Source of the DNA: an uncultured Opitutia bacterium
GTDB taxonomy: Bacteria > Verrucomicrobiota > Verrucomicrobiia > Opitutales > UBA953
DNA length: 64,000 nucleotides
Direction of reading: 5' to 3'
Assembly: GCA_903840355.1 (NCBI GenBank)
Contig: CAIMFJ010000004.1
Location: 186,001-250,000 of the forward strand
The translations under genes were made by a program, and so were the position numbers. Numbering within the stretch: position 1 is the first letter of the stretch; every line of letters begins with the position of its first letter. Below are positions 53,662 through 62,705 of the stretch, in pieces. The notes beneath the pieces are model-generated. The model ran no database searches, was not told where the DNA came from, and saw only the letters and a list, made by a program, of their open reading frames with translations.

Positions 53662-55668
53662 TTAGAGACCGAGTTCCTTGCGGAGATCAGCCAACTGCTG
53701 CTTGAATTGGTCTTCTGTTAATTGCTTAGCACGGAGACGGTTTTCGAGCAGGGCGTAGCGGGTATTGAACTCGGAGTAGGTCAACTTGGCCACTTGAGCC
53801 TTGGCGTCGGAAGCGGCTTTGACGGCGTCAGCCAATTTAGCTTCGGCTTCGATGCGAGCATCGGCCAAGGCTTTTTCGGCGGCCTTATTAGCTTCGGTCA
53901 ACTTGGTTTCGCTAGCTTCCTTGGCGTCAGCGAGCATCTTGGCGCTTTCTTCCTTAGCAGCAGCCAGGGTCTTGTCGGCTTGCTCTTTATTTTCAGCCAC
54001 AGCCTTTTCGGAAGCAGCTAACTTTTCAGAGAGTTCCTTGAGCTTGTCGTTGGCGTTATCCAAAGCCTTTTGGGTGGCTTCGGCGACGGCCTTCATGTTT
54101 TCAGCCTTAGCGTCTTCGAGTTGCTTGGAGAGCTCGGCAATCTTGGTATCGGCCTTCTTGGCAGCATCGGCCGCCGCATCAGCGGCTTCAGCCTTAGCAT
54201 TGGCGACAGCTTTCTCGTTCGCAGCTTTAGCGTCTTCGAGTTGCTTGGAGAGTTCGGCTAACTTGGCATCAGCTTTCTTGGCAGCGTCGGTGGCGGCATC
54301 GGCGGCTTCGGATTTAGCATTCGCCATGGCCTTGTCATTGGCAGCCTTAGTGTCTTCAATTTGTCTAGTCAGCTCGGCAATCTTAGCGTCAGCCTTCTTG
54401 GCAGCGTCGGTGGCGGCATCAGCGGCTTCGGATTTAGCATTCGCCACAGCCTTGTCATTAGCAGCCTTAGTGTCTTCAATTTGCTGGGTCAGCTCGGCAA
54501 TCTTAGCGTCAGCCTTCTTGGCGGCATCAGAGGCCGCATCAGCGGCTTCTGACTTGGCGGTAGCGAGAGCTTTGTCACCGGCAGCCTTGGCTTCGTCGAT
54601 TTGCTTCGTTAAGCTAACCTTCAAAGCTTCGCGTTCTTCGATGGCTTTGGTCGTTTGAGCCTTGGCTTCGTCGATGCCGTTATTGGCTAAGCGCTTCAGT
54701 TCTTCCGCCCGAGCTTCGAGCGACTTGACGAGGTTGTTAGCGTTTTCTTGTGCCGTTTCCAGAGACTTAACTTCAGTCTTATAAGCCTGTTCTAATTCTG
54801 CAACGCGCTCTGAAGGTGCCTTGCCACCGAAGAGAGCGGCGTGAGCCGCATGGGCTTTATCTAAAGCGGTCGTAGCGCTGGCAATCTTGGCATCGGCCAA
54901 GACGATGTTGCGGGCCACTTCATCACGAACTTTAGCAACTTGGTCGGCAACGTCTTGCGCGTTGGCCTTTTCGAGGCCTTTCTCAAGTGCGATGCGGCGA
55001 TCTTCCAAGGATTGCAAGGTAGCTAAGCCAGTCGTACGGGCGGCATTTGCATCTGCAACGGCTTGTTGGAGGGCTAACTCCGCTTCCGTGATTTTAGCTT
55101 CTGCGGCAGCGTCCGAGGCTTGGGCGGCGGTTACTTTGGCTTCGCCTAGAGCTTGACCGATATCAGCCAATTTCTTCTTGCTGGCAGCTTCGCGGACTTG
55201 GAGAGCTTGTTTTACCTTAGCAATGGAGGCATCGACGTCTTGAATGTCTTGCTTCAAGCCAGCAGCGCTGGATTCAGGGCGGCCGTTAACTTTTTTGACG
55301 AGGGATTTGAATTCTGCTTCGTCACCTTCAGGGATTACCACGTCCTTGGCGCCAGGGATACTAGCCAAGGTGTATTCTAACTTGGGAGGGAAACCGAATT
55401 CCAAACCATTAGCCGTTGTGCGGAGTTGGGGTTTGAGCAATTCGCTCTCCGCCTGGTAGCCGCCTTTGCCAATTTGGATCTCGTAGTTGCTGTTGTGGTT
55501 CAGCGTCAGCTGTGTGGGCGTACGACCTACGGCCACCCCGTTGAGGCGCACCGCAGCGCTGGGCGGTACAGAGGTAATCGTCACCGTGTCCACTAGGGCG
55601 GGGTCGACACTGGTTGTGCAAGCGGTGATGCCGGCACAAAGAATAAGTAGGGATACGGGAATGCGCAT
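53662..55668 (-). CDS. PEGA-domain coiled-coil lipoprotein with 40-residue repeats
   Basis: The 668-residue protein starts with a lipoprotein signal (ITAC, Cys17) and a PEGA-like domain (about residues 28-75). From roughly residue 140 to the end it is a near-continuous alanine-, lysine- and glutamate-rich coiled coil. Residues 355-514 hold four 40-residue repeats, with a partial fifth copy to about 534. PEGA domains are thought to bind surface structures or peptidoglycan-associated parts. It is probably anchored in the envelope as a long fibrous element. A specific function is not known. It is monocistronic, bounded by its terminator. Confidence 0.85.
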   Translation of the reverse strand: MRIPVSLLILCAGITACTTSVDPALVDTVTITSVPPSAAVRLNGVAVGRTPTQLTLNHNSNYEIQIGKGGYQAESELLKPQLRTTANGLEFGFPPKLEYTLASIPGAKDVVIPEGDEAEFKSLVKKVNGRPESSAAGLKQDIQDVDASIAKVKQALQVREAASKKKLADIGQALGEAKVTAAQASDAAAEAKITEAELALQQAVADANAARTTGLATLQSLEDRRIALEKGLEKANAQDVADQVAKVRDEVARNIVLADAKIASATTALDKAHAAHAALFGGKAPSERVAELEQAYKTEVKSLETAQENANNLVKSLEARAEELKRLANNGIDEAKAQTTKAIEEREALKVSLTKQIDEAKAAGDKALATAKSEAADAASDAAKKADAKIAELTQQIEDTKAANDKAVANAKSEAADAATDAAKKADAKIAELTRQIEDTKAANDKAMANAKSEAADAATDAAKKADAKLAELSKQLEDAKAANEKAVANAKAEAADAAADAAKKADTKIAELSKQLEDAKAENMKAVAEATQKALDNANDKLKELSEKLAASEKAVAENKEQADKTLAAAKEESAKMLADAKEASETKLTEANKAAEKALADARIEAEAKLADAVKAASDAKAQVAKLTYSEFNTRYALLENRLRAKQLTEDQFKQQLADLRKELGL
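54067..54606 (-). repeat. Four and a half tandem 120-bp repeats inside the coiled-coil gene
   Basis: Copies of 120 bases lie at 54487-54606, 54367-54486, 54247-54366 and 54127-54246, with a diverging partial copy to 54067. Each encodes a 40-residue unit with the consensus ending AADAATDAAKKADAKIAELT. Middle copies are closest at DNA level. This is consistent with copy-number change by slippage or recombination, within frame. Confidence 0.9.
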
Positions 55669-55768
55669 AGGAATACTTAAGGGGTTAGTAGGGCATATTC
55701 CTCAGACGCACCTAGTAATTCAACCCCTAAAAACAGCCCTAACTCATTTTCTGGGAAATTTCTCATAG

Positions 55769-55799
55769 TTGACAGTTAGCCAGCCTAAACAAGTGTGCT
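55769..55799 (+). promoter_or_regulatory. Candidate promoter of the tRNA-Thr gene
   Basis: A perfect TTGACA lies at 55769-55774. The best -10 candidate at suitable distance is TGTGCT (55794-55799), a weak match with nineteen-base spacing. It would place the transcript start near 55806, seven bases before the tRNA. Confidence 0.35.
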
Positions 55800-55812
55800 T
55801 AGCGACCAAGAT

Positions 55813-55888
55813 GCCAGCATAGCTCAGTTGGTAGAGCAGCCGCCTTGTAAGCGGCAGGTCGTCGGTTCAAGCCCGACTGCTGGCTCCA
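55813..55888 (+). tRNA. tRNA-Thr (anticodon UGU)
   Basis: The 76-base sequence folds into a full cloverleaf: acceptor GCCAGCA/TGCTGGC, D-arm GCTC...GAGC, anticodon stem GCCGC/GCGGC around CTTGTAA, and T-arm with GTTCAA. The anticodon is TGT at 55846-55848, reading ACA and probably other threonine codons. The 3' CCA is encoded (55886-55888). It is convergent with folP, nine bases away, with no terminator between them. Confidence 0.97.
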
Positions 55889-55897
55889 TCTTGGATC

Positions 55898-56752
55898 TTA
55901 AGCCTTCCAAAGTGGGCCGCGCCTTAGGGCGTCGGCTACTTTGAGGTATTTAACTAAGGGGGTTACGTCGTGGACGCGCACCATGGAACACCCTTGAGCA
56001 ACCCCCCAAATCGCCGTGGTAACATTCCCCTCATGGCGTGCTAAGGGGTCGTTTTGGTTTAACACTAATCCGAGGGTTGATTTACGGCTCGTGCCTAAAA
56101 GGACGGGATAGCCCAGGGCGGCGATTTTTTCCAAATTGCGTACGAGCATTAAGTTTTGAGCGGGGGTTTTACCGAAGCCAAAACCGGGGTCGGTCCAGAG
56201 CTGCGAAGGCGCCACTCCGGCTTCGAGTGCTTGGTTGATGGAACGGCGTAAATCAGCGAGGACTTCGGGCCAGAAGTTTTCGTAGTTAGGCTCGGGGCGA
56301 CGGTGCATTAAAATCAATGGACATCGCAGTTTGGCGCATACTTTAGCCATGTCCGCATGCTCGGGGTGGGGCGAAAAATTCCCACCTTCGATGTCGTTGA
56401 TGAGGTCGGCTCCAGCCTCAATTGCCGCCTCGGCGATGGCTGCCTTATAAGTGTCTACTGAAAGTGGTGTCTGCGGGAAATTTTTGCGGAGGGCCTTTAA
56501 GATGGGCAGTAAGCGAGATCGTTCCGTTGCTACATCAATCGGTTGGGCTTGCGGGCGCGTGGATTCGGCTCCGACGTCAATCACATCGGCTCCTTCTTGC
56601 AGGAGTTGGGCGACCTGTCGCACGGCTTGGTCGACGGTGTTGGCCTTGCCCCCGTCTGAGAATGAATCAGGGGTTACATTGAGAACGCCCATGATTAAAG
56701 TGCGCTCGCGCCAAGGGGGGAGGGGGGTTCCGTGGGGGCTAGACCAAGACAT
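55898..56752 (-). CDS. folP: Dihydropteroate synthase
   Basis: The 284-residue TIM-barrel protein has the signature IMGVLNVTPDSFSDGG, DVGAESTRP, LINDIEGG, and LGTSRKS. It joins dihydropterin pyrophosphate with p-aminobenzoate to form dihydropteroate, the target of sulfonamides. It starts opposite the cytochrome oxidase operon with 255 bases between. folC is in the same window but not adjacent. Confidence 0.95.
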   Translation of the reverse strand: MSWSSPHGTPLPPWRERTLIMGVLNVTPDSFSDGGKANTVDQAVRQVAQLLQEGADVIDVGAESTRPQAQPIDVATERSRLLPILKALRKNFPQTPLSVDTYKAAIAEAAIEAGADLINDIEGGNFSPHPEHADMAKVCAKLRCPLILMHRRPEPNYENFWPEVLADLRRSINQALEAGVAPSQLWTDPGFGFGKTPAQNLMLVRNLEKIAALGYPVLLGTSRKSTLGLVLNQNDPLARHEGNVTTAIWGVAQGCSMVRVHDVTPLVKYLKVADALRRGPLWKA

Positions 56753-57007
56753 AGGTGGAGGGCTCAGAGGGTCGATAGAGGGTGGTAACTTTTCAAGCCC
56801 GGAGGGGTAGAAGGAGGGAAGATGGGTATGTATTAGCGTATTTGATGGAAGATATTTTATTGTAAATGATTGATTATAAGTAAGATATATAAATATCTAG
56901 GCTATCAACTGTGGCGATAAATGAGCGAAAGGAGGCGTTCGCCTAGGCGGGGCTTGCAAATGACACTCTTTTTACAAAGTTTCGACCGACTGTAACTCAC
57001 ACTTTAT
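56753..57007. promoter_or_regulatory. Divergent promoter region of folP and the oxidase operon
   Basis: These 255 bases contain a strongly A/T-rich stretch at about 56835-56900, including TTGTAA (56860) and a GATAT-ATAA-ATATC inverted repeat (56884-56897). It is followed by a G/C-rich segment with AGGC-GTTC-GCCT near 56933-56944. Promoters for both genes should lie here. No single -35/-10 pair is convincing, and the coxB start has no Shine-Dalgarno site. Confidence 0.4.
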
Positions 57008-58291
57008 ATGTTATCTCGTCTTTTCACCCGAGCTGCATGGTTAGTCGTCGCCCTGGTTTCGGCCTTTATGGTCGGCTGCTCCAAGGCTGACTTGCAGGTT
57101 CGTCAATCCACCCTCGATCCTAAGGGGCCAGTCGCCAAGTTGCAGTACGATGTGTTCATGGACACCGTTTGGTTGGTACTCGTGCTGTTCGTTTTAGTAG
57201 GTGGTCTTTTGGTTTACGCCGTGGTTCGCTTCCGGGCTCGCCCAGGCGACGATGTGAAAGTCGTCACGCAAGAAGGTCATGGCAACCCGCTGGTGGAAAT
57301 TGGTTTAATTACCGCATCGATTGGTGCGCTAGTATTCATCGCGATTCCCACTTTAGGTGCAATTTGGATTGATGATGATGTTCCCGCTTCGGCCGTACCG
57401 ACCTCGAAGTTGTCGGCTTGGTATCCACGTACTATCAGTGGTGTGGAGCAATATGCGGCTACGCTTGAAAACCAAGTTTTGGAAATCGACGTGGTGGGTA
57501 AGCAGTGGTGGTTCCGTTTTGAATACCCACAATTGGGTTTAACGAACGACGCCAAGCACTCCGTGCCCAATGAAATGGTGATTCCTAAGGGCGTCGCGAT
57601 TCATATTAATTTGCGGGCCGAGGACGTGATTCACTCTTTCTGGATTCCCAAAATCGCTGGTAAGGTCGACTTAATCCCTGGTCGTAAGAATCACTTATGG
57701 ATTCAGGCCGATGAAGTGGGTCACTACTATGGTCAGTGCGCTGAATTCTGTGGTGATTCTCACGCTTACATGTTGTTCCGTTGTGAAGTGCTCGAGCCTG
57801 CGGATTTCGTGAAGTGGGTGGCCAGCCAGAAGAAGGAAGCGGCTCCAGTTGCTGAGAATACCAAAGCAGCGAAAGGCAAAGAACTTTTCGCGGCGAAAAC
57901 TTGCGTGATGTGTCACAACGTTTCGGGTCACTTCGGGGCCGGAAGCTTTGCTCCTGACTTAACGCACGTCGCTTCGCGCAAATCGCTCGCCGGTGCTTGG
58001 CTCGATAATCGTGATCCCAAGGCCCAAGTTGCGATTGAGCACACCAGCCCGCTTGGCACGGAAGCTTCGGTCGCCGTTGACCCCGCGGTTTTGAAAGCAA
58101 ATTTAATTCGCTGGATCGGTTCTTCCGGTGTCGCTACGGGCGCTGATGGTAAGCCTACCAAGGACGTTAAGCCCGGTAACCGCATGCACTTCTACAAGAT
58201 GTTCAACGTCGCGAGCTTGAACGAGACGCACCAAACCTTCACCGCTGAAGAATTGGACTGCCTCGCCGAGTACCTCATGACCCTCAAATAA
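57008..58291 (+). CDS. coxB: Cytochrome c oxidase subunit II with fused cytochrome c
   Basis: The 427-residue protein has a lipobox MVGC (Cys24), two transmembrane helices, a CuA domain with VIHSFWIP and QCAEFCGDSHAYM, and a C-terminal cytochrome c with CVMCH. The CuA site takes electrons from soluble or membrane cytochrome c; the fused haem domain may serve as the entry point. A late methionine in GNRMHFYKM is a candidate axial ligand. It opens the operon with coxA, coxC and a subunit IV. Confidence 0.96.
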   Translation: MLSRLFTRAAWLVVALVSAFMVGCSKADLQVRQSTLDPKGPVAKLQYDVFMDTVWLVLVLFVLVGGLLVYAVVRFRARPGDDVKVVTQEGHGNPLVEIGLITASIGALVFIAIPTLGAIWIDDDVPASAVPTSKLSAWYPRTISGVEQYAATLENQVLEIDVVGKQWWFRFEYPQLGLTNDAKHSVPNEMVIPKGVAIHINLRAEDVIHSFWIPKIAGKVDLIPGRKNHLWIQADEVGHYYGQCAEFCGDSHAYMLFRCEVLEPADFVKWVASQKKEAAPVAENTKAAKGKELFAAKTCVMCHNVSGHFGAGSFAPDLTHVASRKSLAGAWLDNRDPKAQVAIEHTSPLGTEASVAVDPAVLKANLIRWIGSSGVATGADGKPTKDVKPGNRMHFYKMFNVASLNETHQTFTAEELDCLAEYLMTLK

Positions 58292-58314
58292 TCTTAATTT
58301 AAAAACAAACGCCC

Positions 58315-60354
58315 ATGTCTCACGACTCTCATCACGCTCCGGTCGCTTCGAAGCTGGAATTAGCTCCCGAGCGTAGCGACCTTGGCCTCTACCGTCCTGA
58401 CCGTGCTACAGGTTGGGTGGATTGGCTGACCACAGTAGACCATAAGAAAATCGGCATCTTGTATGGCGCCTTCGCCATGTTTTACTTCTTGGTAGGCGGC
58501 GTAGAGGCCTTGGCCATCCGGACGCAGTTAGCTCGTCCCGACAACACGCTCATCACCGCGCGAATGTACAATCAGTTGTTCACGATGCACGGCACGACCA
58601 TGATTTTCTTGGGGGTGATGCCGCTCTCTGCTGGTTTCTTTAATTTCTTAGTGCCCTTGCAGATTGGTGCCCGTGACGTGGCTTTCCCTCGTCTGAACGC
58701 CTTCTCACTTTGGACCTTCGTTTTTGGGGCCTTTGTCTTGAACGCCAGTTGGCTCTTTGAGTTCGGTCACTTGGCGGGTTGGTTTAACCAATTCGAGTGG
58801 CATAAGAATTTAATCTATACGGACTTTGCCCCCGCCAACGGTTGGTTTAGTTACGCTCCTCTCTCGGGGACGATTGGCCAAGCTGACCAAGCTCTGCATT
58901 CCCCTCGCTTTACGGGGGTGGGAACCGATTTCTGGATTATCGGGATTCAAATCCTCGGCATTGCCTCCTTGGCCGCTTCCTTTAACTTCATCTGCACCAT
59001 CGTGAACATGCGCGCTAAGGGGATGACGATGATGCGTCTGCCTGTGTTCACCTGGATGACTTTAGTGACGGCAATTCTCATTATCTTGGCCTTCCCAGCG
59101 ATTACGGTCGCCTTGATTGAGCTGATGTTCGATCGCCAATTTGGGGCTAACTTCTTCAACCCCTCAGCCGGCGGTCAGCCCATCTTGTGGCAGCACCTCT
59201 TCTGGATTTTTGGTCACCCCGAAGTGTACATCCTCGTGTTGCCAGCGATGGGTATCGTTTCCGAAATCTTGCCTACCTTCACAGGTCGTCCGTTGTTTGG
59301 TTACCCTATTATTGTGTTCTCGGGTTGCGTGATTGGCTTCCTGGGCTTCGCCGTGTGGAGTCACCACATGTTTACGACTGGCTTGGGTCCAGTGCCCACT
59401 GCAGCGTTCTCGCTTTTAACGATGGCGATTGCCGTTCCGACGGGCGTGAAAATCTTCAACTGGATGGGGACGATTTGGGGAGGCCGCGTTCGTTTTACAC
59501 CTCCGATGGTGTTGAGCTTAGGCTTTATCTGGATGTTTATGTGCGGCGGGTTCTCCGGCGTGATGCACTCCTCGGCTCCTGCTGATGCCCAACAACAAGA
59601 CACTTACTTCGTCATCGCGCACTTCCACTACGTCTTGCTCGGTGGCGTGTTGCTCGGCCTGATGGCGGGTCTCTACTTCTGGTTCCCCAAGATCTTCGGT
59701 CGCATGCCGAATGAGAAGGTGGCTTACCTCGCTTCTGGTTTAGTCATCATTGGTTTCAATCTCGCGTTTGGTCCGATGCACTATCTCGGTCTTGCAGGTA
59801 TGCCTCGCCGGACGCACACCTACCATGCTGGCAACGGCTGGGAAACGTGGAACTTAGTCGCGACGGTTGGCGCCTACATTCTCGGTATTGGAGTCGCTAC
59901 GGCCTTCATCAACTTAGTCTGGACCGCTTTCAAGGGTCGCAAGGTCGAATCGGATCCTTGGGATGGGCGCACGCTCGAATGGTCATTACCCTCGCCAGTG
60001 CCTGAGTATAACTTCGCACAAAGCCCAGTGATTGGTGCCCGTGATGCTTTCTCAGAACACAAGTACGGCGACCTCCGTCTGATTTACGAAAAAGATGGTG
60101 GTCCCTCGGGCGTTCACATGCCGAGCCAATCTTGGATGCCACTCCTCGCTTCCGCCGGTTTCCTCTTCATTGGTTTCGGGATGCCGATGATGTCGATGGG
60201 CATTCCTTACGCTGGTTGGCTCGTGATCACGGGTCTCGTGGTGCTCATTGCGGGCATCTGGCTCTGGGCCTTGGAAGGTCCAGGTGGCTACATGCTGACG
60301 ACTCCGACGAATACGGCCCCGGCGAATCAACCCTCGGCTTCGCTCTCCCGCTAA
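58315..60354 (+). CDS. coxA: Cytochrome c oxidase subunit I
   Basis: The 679-residue protein has the haem-copper oxidase core: MHGTTMIF with a haem ligand, FGHPEVYILVLPAMG with the Cu-B His-Tyr pair, SHHMFTTG, and HFHYVLLGG with the last haem histidines. It reduces oxygen at the haem a3-CuB centre and pumps protons. The C-terminal extension after about residue 540 adds two more hydrophobic segments, making it longer than the minimal 530-550 subunit. It follows coxB by 23 bases. Confidence 0.97.
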   Translation: MSHDSHHAPVASKLELAPERSDLGLYRPDRATGWVDWLTTVDHKKIGILYGAFAMFYFLVGGVEALAIRTQLARPDNTLITARMYNQLFTMHGTTMIFLGVMPLSAGFFNFLVPLQIGARDVAFPRLNAFSLWTFVFGAFVLNASWLFEFGHLAGWFNQFEWHKNLIYTDFAPANGWFSYAPLSGTIGQADQALHSPRFTGVGTDFWIIGIQILGIASLAASFNFICTIVNMRAKGMTMMRLPVFTWMTLVTAILIILAFPAITVALIELMFDRQFGANFFNPSAGGQPILWQHLFWIFGHPEVYILVLPAMGIVSEILPTFTGRPLFGYPIIVFSGCVIGFLGFAVWSHHMFTTGLGPVPTAAFSLLTMAIAVPTGVKIFNWMGTIWGGRVRFTPPMVLSLGFIWMFMCGGFSGVMHSSAPADAQQQDTYFVIAHFHYVLLGGVLLGLMAGLYFWFPKIFGRMPNEKVAYLASGLVIIGFNLAFGPMHYLGLAGMPRRTHTYHAGNGWETWNLVATVGAYILGIGVATAFINLVWTAFKGRKVESDPWDGRTLEWSLPSPVPEYNFAQSPVIGARDAFSEHKYGDLRLIYEKDGGPSGVHMPSQSWMPLLASAGFLFIGFGMPMMSMGIPYAGWLVITGLVVLIAGIWLWALEGPGGYMLTTPTNTAPANQPSASLSR

Positions 60355-60384
60355 CCCTTCTTTTCATCTTTAACTCCTCCTTTT

Positions 60385-61050
60385 ATGTCAGAAGCCGCCG
60401 CGCACGACGCTCCCACTTCCACGGGCATCGAACACAAGAAGCTCATCATGTGGCTTTTCTTGGCGTCCGATTGCATGTTCTTCGGAACCCTAATTTCGAC
60501 TCACTTACTCTACCGTAAGCTCTACCCCACGGGCTTCACGGATGCTGAAGGTCACCAGCGTTTCATCCAAAACCTCTTCAACATCGAACTAACGTCGTTC
60601 TCGACGTTCATCCTCTTGATGTCGTCGTTCTTGATGGCCCTCGCCGTTTCAGCGATGCACAAGGGGCAAATCAAGTCCTTCCGCCGTAATGTGCTGGGCG
60701 TGATTTTTTTCGGCTTAATCTTCTTAGGCTGTCAGGTTTTTGAGTTCACGCACTTCTATCACCAAGGTTTGACGATTCAGAATAGCGTCTTGGGTTCGAC
60801 CTTTTACGTTCTCACGGGGACGCACGGGACGCACGTGGCTATCGGGGTGTTGTGGTTAATCTTATTATACTTCTACAGCTTTTCGGGTAAACTCCAAGGG
60901 CATGTGGCCGCCTTGGACGTCGAAGTGGCCGGTCTGTATTGGCACTTCGTTGATATCGTTTGGATTATCATCTTCACCGCGGTTTACCTCGTTGAATACC
61001 TGGGGCCGAACGGCTTTTGGGGTTCGGGTTTACCTCCTGTGATCAAATAA
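60385..61050 (+). CDS. coxC: Cytochrome c oxidase subunit III
   Basis: The 221-residue protein has several transmembrane helices, LASDCMFFGTLISTHLLYRK at the start of helix one and GTHGTHVAIGVLWL later, typical of subunit III. It stabilises the oxidase core and proton uptake. The leader just upstream contains CTCCTCC, the complement of a Shine-Dalgarno rather than a Shine-Dalgarno. It lies 30 bases after coxA. Confidence 0.94.
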   Translation: MSEAAAHDAPTSTGIEHKKLIMWLFLASDCMFFGTLISTHLLYRKLYPTGFTDAEGHQRFIQNLFNIELTSFSTFILLMSSFLMALAVSAMHKGQIKSFRRNVLGVIFFGLIFLGCQVFEFTHFYHQGLTIQNSVLGSTFYVLTGTHGTHVAIGVLWLILLYFYSFSGKLQGHVAALDVEVAGLYWHFVDIVWIIIFTAVYLVEYLGPNGFWGSGLPPVIK

Positions 61051-61059
61051 TTTCGCACC

Positions 61060-61392
61060 ATGTCTGACCTTACTCACGACCGCGCTTTCCTCGCTGAGGA
61101 AACTCGCCGCTATCACCACTTCATCACGCTGGCCCTCTGGCTAGCCGTCATCACGGGTGCCGAGATTGTTTTAATCTTCTTACCTGTGCCGATGGCCGTT
61201 GTCTTATCGGTGCTTATCTTGCTCTCCGTTGGCAAGTTCTTCGCCGTGACGCTGTGGTTCATGCATTTGATTTATGACAAGCGCCTGCTGTTTTGGATTT
61301 TCTTGTCGGCATTAGTCTTGGCCTTAGCCACCTTCACGGCGTTGATCGCACTCTTGAATCCCGCCGCCGTTGATACGAAGTGGTTTAGCTAA
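61060..61392 (+). CDS. Cytochrome c oxidase subunit IV family protein
   Basis: The 110-residue protein has three hydrophobic segments with LSVGKFFAVTLWFMHLIYDKRL, a mark of the prokaryotic cytochrome oxidase subunit IV family (CtaF/CoxD-like). It probably completes the oxidase complex in the inner membrane. It comes 9 bases after coxC and 10 bases before a DUF3142 lipoprotein gene, so the operon may extend into the latter. Confidence 0.88.
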   Translation: MSDLTHDRAFLAEETRRYHHFITLALWLAVITGAEIVLIFLPVPMAVVLSVLILLSVGKFFAVTLWFMHLIYDKRLLFWIFLSALVLALATFTALIALLNPAAVDTKWFS

Positions 61393-61402
61393 AGCCACGG
61401 CC

Positions 61403-62650
61403 ATGGGCCGTGCTTGGATCTACGCACTCGGTTTAGTTTTGTTTTTAGGAGGCTGTCAGCCAGCCCCTAAGAACCGTATGGCCCCTTTAATTCATAGTGC
61501 GTATATTTGGCGTCAGGGCTGGAATGCGGAGGTCGCATCTGGACTCAAGGCGTCGGCCTTGCCTGCGGAAATTACCGAACTGAATGTAGTCGTAGCGGAA
61601 TTAGGCTTAGGTTCAGTGGCTCGCAGGATTCATCCGCCTTGGACGGCCCTCCGCGAAAGTCAGCGTCAAATCAGCCTCTCGGTGCGTGTGGGGACGCAGG
61701 CGACTTTGGGTGGGCCCCAGGAGCCAGCTTTGGGAGAAGCATTTAAGTTGTTACGTGAGGGGTTGGGCGAAGCCCAGACGGCGGGCGTAACGGTGGTGGC
61801 GGTACAAATCGACTATGACTGTCCAGTGCGTTTGTTGGGGGCTTACGCCGAACGTATCGCAGAATTTAAAAAGCAGGGCGGTTTACCCAAGGTCTCGGTG
61901 ACCGCTTTGCCGAGTTGGCTTTCGGCCCCAGGATGCCAACAACTCCTCCAGACGGCTGATACATGGACGCTGCAAGTTCACGGAACTGCCCGCCCCAACT
62001 TAGCGAAGCAAAATGCTTTGTTTAATGCCAAGGATGCGATGCATTGGGTATCTCAAGCGAGTGCTTGGCAGCGACCCTTTCGCTTGGCCTTGCCCACGTA
62101 TAGCACTTTGGCCTGCTTTGCGAAATCAGGTGCCTATGTGGGCTTGAAGTCTGAAGGTTCTGAACTTCCGCGCGGTACCGCACAGTGTAAGCTGATGTCG
62201 GCGGACCCCGCTGAAATTGCAGTTTTCTTAAAATGGCTTAACACTCCAGACGGTGTCTATGTCACAGCGGTGGATTGGTTCCGTCTGCCCTTACCGGGAG
62301 ATCGCCAGAATTGGACGATGTTAGGTTTAACAAAAGTTTTAAGAGGGGAAGTTGGGCTAGCTGAGTGTACGGTCGCGGTGAAGTCACAGGGCTCGCTTTA
62401 TGATTTAGTGGTAACCAATCCCACCGAGTATCCCTTGCCCTTGCCATCTCTGGGGGTGCAGTGGGGCCAACCTGCGTTACAAGGGGCAGATGCGACCTTG
62501 GATTGGAAAACCGAACTCACGCCACAGGGGTTGAGTTTTTTACATGCCTCTCAGGCTGGCTTCTTGGCACCGCAAGAACAGCGCACCGTTGGGTGGTTGC
62601 GTCTCTCGGACGCGGCCGAGTTGAAAGTAAAATTTCTTCAGGAAGAATAA
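61403..62650 (+). CDS. DUF3142-family lipoprotein
   Basis: The 415-residue protein has a lipobox LGGC (Cys18) and a TIM-barrel-like body with VVAVQIDYDCPVRLL, FRLALPTYS and YVTAVDWFRLPL, features of DUF3142. The function of this family is not established; the fold resembles glycosyl hydrolases. I chose the ATG at 61403, because a start at 61370 would overlap the oxidase subunit IV gene. It is followed by another lipoprotein 55 bases later. Confidence 0.75.
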   Translation: MGRAWIYALGLVLFLGGCQPAPKNRMAPLIHSAYIWRQGWNAEVASGLKASALPAEITELNVVVAELGLGSVARRIHPPWTALRESQRQISLSVRVGTQATLGGPQEPALGEAFKLLREGLGEAQTAGVTVVAVQIDYDCPVRLLGAYAERIAEFKKQGGLPKVSVTALPSWLSAPGCQQLLQTADTWTLQVHGTARPNLAKQNALFNAKDAMHWVSQASAWQRPFRLALPTYSTLACFAKSGAYVGLKSEGSELPRGTAQCKLMSADPAEIAVFLKWLNTPDGVYVTAVDWFRLPLPGDRQNWTMLGLTKVLRGEVGLAECTVAVKSQGSLYDLVVTNPTEYPLPLPSLGVQWGQPALQGADATLDWKTELTPQGLSFLHASQAGFLAPQEQRTVGWLRLSDAAELKVKFLQEE

Positions 62651-62705
62651 CCACGCTTTTCGTTGCAGTCGCCGGAGTGTTATTTAAGTTAAGGAAACGA
62701 CGGTT

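Noticed and set aside
54067-54606. Tandem repeats considered as a CRISPR array
   Set aside because: Repeat units are contiguous, 120 bases long, and code for protein in frame; there are no unique spacers.
53801-54658. 285-codon open frame on the plus strand, rich in Ala and Ser
   Set aside because: It is the mirror image of the repetitive coiled-coil gene on the minus strand; its composition comes from the complement of Ala/Lys/Glu codons and it has no family features.
57606-58100. 164-codon minus-strand frame inside coxB
   Set aside because: It covers the conserved copper and haem sites of subunit II read backwards, with no independent support.
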